From: Chloroflexales bacterium ZM16-3
GTDB lineage: Bacteria > Chloroflexota > Chloroflexia > Chloroflexales > Chloroflexaceae
DNA length: 64,000 nucleotides
Assembly (NCBI GenBank): GCA_004138175.2
Contig: RYFE02000002.1
Span: 62,001-126,000 of the forward strand
Reading direction: 5' to 3'
Shown: positions 61,313 through 64,000 of the stretch, one piece after another
Position numbering within the stretch: the first letter of the stretch is position 1
Layout: every line of letters starts with the position of its first letter
The notes under the pieces: model-generated
Told to the model about the DNA's origin: nothing
The model's input: only the letters and a program-made list of their open reading frames with translations
Database searches by the model: none
Position numbers and translations under genes: made by a program

Positions 61313-63646
61313 ATGGCATACGCCGCCCTGATCGGCGCAGAGGTGAAGCGTAAGGAAGATCCGCGGCTCATCCGTGGCACCGGCACCTATGTCGGCGACC
61401 TGAAGCTCCCCGGCATGCTCTACGTGGCCCTGGTGCGTAGCCCCTACCCCCACGCCCGCATTGGTGTGATCGACCGCTCTGCCGCCGAGGCCATGCCCGG
61501 CGTGGTGGCCGTGATCACTGGTGCAGATCTTCAGGACAGCTACGATCTGATGCCTAGCGCCAGCTCGGGCGAGGGCGGCGGCGGCGCTGTGCAGACGACC
61601 CGCACCCGCTACCCGCTCTCCGTAGGCGTCGTGCGCCACGCTGGTGAGGCCGTCGCCGCTGTGATCGCGTCCAGCCTGCCCGAGGCCATCGACGCCGCCG
61701 AGGCCGTCCAGGTGGACTGGGAGCCCCTGCCCAGCGTGGCCGACCCGCTGCGCGCCCTTGAGCCCGACGCGCCGATTCTCTTCGCGGGCATGCCGAATAA
61801 TATCGACCACTCGCGCAAGCGGGTTAAGGGCGACGCCGATGCCACCTTCGCTGCGGCCCACCGCGTTGTGAAGCAGCGCATAGTCAGCCAGCGCCTCTTT
61901 GGCATGCCCATGGAGGGCCGGGCTGTGGTCGCCGCCCCCGACGCCGCCACCGGCGGGATCACCCTCTGGTCGAGCACTCAGACCCCGCACCAGATTCGCG
62001 GCGAGGTGGCCGCCGTCCTGCGTATGCACGACAGCCAGGTGCGGGTGATCGCCCCCGATGTGGGCGGCGGCTTCGGCGTGAAGATCGGCGTCTACCCCGA
62101 GGAGCCCCTGCTCGGCATCCTGGCCGTGCGCCTGAACACGCCCATGCGCTGGGTCGAGAGCCGCCTTGAGCATGTCTTCGCCACCACCCACGGCCGCGCC
62201 CAGGTGGCCGATCTGGAGGCCGCCGTGTTGGCCGACGGCACGATCAGCGCTCTGCGCATGCGGCTGGTGGCCGACCTCGGTGCCTACCCGCTGGCCCCCG
62301 GCCTGCCCGACCTGACCACCGCCATGGCCACTGGAGTCTACAACATCCCGGTCGTCGATCTGGAAGCCATCTGCGTCTACACGAACACGACGCCGGTGGC
62401 CGCCTACCGTGGTGCCGGTCGCCCCGAGGCCGCCTACTACATCGAGCGCATGATCGACCTTGTGGCCGCCGAGCTTGATCTGGACCCGGCCCAGGTGCGC
62501 CGCGTGAACTTTATCCCGCCCGACGCCTTCCCCTACAAGACGGCCACCGGCCTGAAGTACGACAGCGGCGACTATGACCGGGCGCTGACGAAGGCGCTGG
62601 AGATCGCCGACTACGAGGGGCTGCGCGCCGAGCAGGCGGCCAGGAGGGTACAGGGGGACAGTGCTGGTGCAGCTCCTGTCCCCTTGCTTGGCATCGGCAT
62701 GTCCTGCTACGTCGAGATGTGCGGCTTCGGCCCCTATGAGAGCGCCCAGATCAAGGTCGATCCCAGCGGCAGCGTCACTGTCAACACCGGGATCTCGCCC
62801 CACGGCCAGGGCACCGGCACCACCTTCGCCCAGATCGTGGCCGACCAGATCGGGGCCGATTTCGAGCGCATTGTCGTGCGCCACGGCGACACGGCCACCA
62901 CCCCGATGGGCGTCGGCACCATGGGCTCACGCTCGCTGGCCGTGGGCGGTGGCGCTCTCTCCCGCGCGGCCACCCGCCTGCGCGCAAAGATCTGCAAGAT
63001 CGCCGCCTATATGCTAGAGGCCAGCGAGGCCGACGTCGAGCTGATCGAGGGCAGCTACCAGGTGCGCGGCGCACCTGAGTCGCGCCTGACCCTGGCCCAG
63101 ATCGCCAAGCGCGCCCATAGCAGTAAACTGCCCGCCGAGATCGAGAGCGGCATGGAGGAGACCGACTTCTTCCGCCCGAGCGACCTGATCTACCCCTTCG
63201 GCGCTCACGTCGCCGTGGTCGAGATCGACCCGGACACCGGCGATGTGCGGGTGCGGGCCTACTACTCGGTGGACGACTGCGGCCCACGGATCAGCCCGAT
63301 GATCGTGGCCGGGCAGGTACACGGCGGCTTGGCCCAGGGTATTGCCCAGGCGCTGCTTGAAGAGGTTGTCTACGACGAGGGCGGCCAGCTGCTCAGCGGC
63401 TCGCTGATGGACTACGCCCTGCCGAGGGCCGACTTCTTCCCGACCTTCACCCTCGACGAGACGGTCACGCCCACGCCGCTCAACCCGCTGGGTGTCAAGG
63501 GCATCGGCGAGGCGGCCACGGTCGGCTCCACGCCAGCGATCGCCAACGCGGTAATCGACGCCCTGCGCCACATTGGCGTGCGCCATATCGACATCCCCAT
63601 GCGCTCGGAGAAGGTCTGGCACGCTCTGCAAATTAGGAGAGGCTAG
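61313..63646 (+). CDS. molybdopterin-binding hydroxylase large subunit (form II CoxL-like)
   Basis: 777 aa, xanthine dehydrogenase/CO dehydrogenase family. IGAEVKRKEDPRLIRGTGTYVGD at the start, PDVGGGFGVKIGVYPEE mid-protein, the active-site loop AYRGAGR (364-370), which marks form II rather than true CO dehydrogenase (AYXCSFR), and Glu733 in GIGEAATVG. It would hydroxylate an aldehyde or N-heterocycle with Mo-pterin cytosine dinucleotide. The iron-sulfur and FAD subunits are not next to it in the window. Residues about 446-456 come from a small inverted repeat (62654-62683). Confidence 0.92.
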   Translation: MAYAALIGAEVKRKEDPRLIRGTGTYVGDLKLPGMLYVALVRSPYPHARIGVIDRSAAEAMPGVVAVITGADLQDSYDLMPSASSGEGGGGAVQTTRTRYPLSVGVVRHAGEAVAAVIASSLPEAIDAAEAVQVDWEPLPSVADPLRALEPDAPILFAGMPNNIDHSRKRVKGDADATFAAAHRVVKQRIVSQRLFGMPMEGRAVVAAPDAATGGITLWSSTQTPHQIRGEVAAVLRMHDSQVRVIAPDVGGGFGVKIGVYPEEPLLGILAVRLNTPMRWVESRLEHVFATTHGRAQVADLEAAVLADGTISALRMRLVADLGAYPLAPGLPDLTTAMATGVYNIPVVDLEAICVYTNTTPVAAYRGAGRPEAAYYIERMIDLVAAELDLDPAQVRRVNFIPPDAFPYKTATGLKYDSGDYDRALTKALEIADYEGLRAEQAARRVQGDSAGAAPVPLLGIGMSCYVEMCGFGPYESAQIKVDPSGSVTVNTGISPHGQGTGTTFAQIVADQIGADFERIVVRHGDTATTPMGVGTMGSRSLAVGGGALSRAATRLRAKICKIAAYMLEASEADVELIEGSYQVRGAPESRLTLAQIAKRAHSSKLPAEIESGMEETDFFRPSDLIYPFGAHVAVVEIDPDTGDVRVRAYYSVDDCGPRISPMIVAGQVHGGLAQGIAQALLEEVVYDEGGQLLSGSLMDYALPRADFFPTFTLDETVTPTPLNPLGVKGIGEAATVGSTPAIANAVIDALRHIGVRHIDIPMRSEKVWHALQIRRG
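62654..62683 (+). repeat. small inverted repeat inside the CoxL-like gene
   Basis: Arms GGGGACAG (62654-62661) and CTGTCCCC (62676-62683). It encodes about GDSAGAAPVP, a stretch not expected between the helical region and GIGMSCYVEMCG. A possible in-frame repeat insertion. Confidence 0.5.
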
Positions 63647-63647
63647 G

Positions 63648-64000
63648 ATGCACACTGATCGCGCCCGCGAGACCCTTTATGAATGGGTGACAACCGAGAG
63701 TCTGCGCAAGCACTGCGAGGCGGTCGCCGCCTGCATGGGCCACTTCGCCCAGCGGGCCGGTGCCGACGCTGACCTGTGGATGGCGGTGGGCCTGCTGCAC
63801 GACCTCGACTACGAGCGGTTTCCCGACATGCCCGGCGAGGGGCCGGAGATCGTCGCCGTCTCGCACGCCCTGATCGCTGGCGCGCCCCTGTCCGACCCGC
63901 TGCCCGGCCACCCCTTCGTCGGCGTGGCCCACCTGCGCGCGCAGGGCTGGTCGCCCGAGGTGTTGCGGGCCATCCTTAGCCACGCCGACTACAGCGGCAT
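63648..64000 (+). CDS. HD-domain phosphohydrolase (3' end outside the window)
   Basis: 117 codons are present. ACMGHFAQRAGAD is followed by GLLHDLDYERFPDMPGEGPEI, the HD metal site, and ILSHADYSG near the edge. It resembles the HDIG-type hydrolases that sit beside Mo-hydroxylase genes. The ATG is 1 bp after the stop of the CoxL-like gene, so the two are coupled. Substrate unknown. Confidence 0.88.
   Translation, partial: MHTDRARETLYEWVTTESLRKHCEAVAACMGHFAQRAGADADLWMAVGLLHDLDYERFPDMPGEGPEIVAVSHALIAGAPLSDPLPGHPFVGVAHLRAQGWSPEVLRAILSHADYSG

Noticed and set aside
61181-62884. 567-codon minus-strand open frame over the CoxL-like gene
   Set aside because: Antisense to a clear molybdenum hydroxylase; low-complexity Gly/His/Asp composition.

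Overview
The window is GC-rich bacterial chromosome with dense genes and short spacers. Gene content, the many palindromic and 7-bp-period repeats, a surface protein ending in YLPLVVR, and a sigma54-type regulator without the sigma54 contact loop suggest a Chloroflexota (Chloroflexia-like) bacterium. That placement is an inference from content, not from a marker tree.

Layout. (1) 1-6.5 kb: a glycerol/dihydroxyacetone module on the minus strand: an AAA+ regulator like DhaR, glycerol facilitator GlpF, DhaK, DhaL and the first 402 residues of glycerol kinase. The PTS subunit DhaM is absent from the locus. (2) 6.6-9.0 kb: an agmatine-to-putrescine operon (gamma-glutamylcyclotransferase-like protein, N-carbamoylputrescine amidase AguB, agmatine deiminase AguA). 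(3) 9.0-18.7 kb: repeat-rich spacer, aldo/keto reductase, small conserved protein, SmpB, an MFS exporter, a large two-MIDAS VWA membrane protein, and ValS, which carries repeat-derived insertions. (4) 18.8-28.7 kb: an orphan Phd/YefM antitoxin, then a minus-strand cassette of two related solute-binding proteins (one fused to a VWA domain), a coiled-coil membrane protein, a histidine kinase and a CheY-like regulator, preceded by a hybrid histidine kinase. (5) 28.7-61.0 kb: one very large minus-strand surface-polysaccharide locus of 26 genes. It has the enzymes expected for UDP-diNAc-bacillosamine synthesis and priming (PglF/E/D/C types), nine GT2/GT4 glycosyltransferases, a GT39-type membrane glycosyltransferase, an O-antigen ligase/polymerase, a Wzz-BY-kinase-like protein, an HlyD-like lipoprotein, tailoring enzymes, and a Wzm/Wzt ABC exporter. 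(6) 61.3-64 kb, plus strand: a form II CoxL-like molybdopterin hydroxylase subunit and the start of an HD phosphohydrolase.

Three repeat classes run through the window. First, palindromes with half-sites like GTAGGGGCG, which supply the stop codons of adjacent genes and interrupt valS in frame. Second, leader hairpins built on CAGGGAGGGC. Third, short tandem repeats with a strict 7-bp period, found between genes and also inside coding sequence, where a period of 7 cannot come from codon structure. No rRNA, tRNA, CRISPR array or transposase gene was seen.
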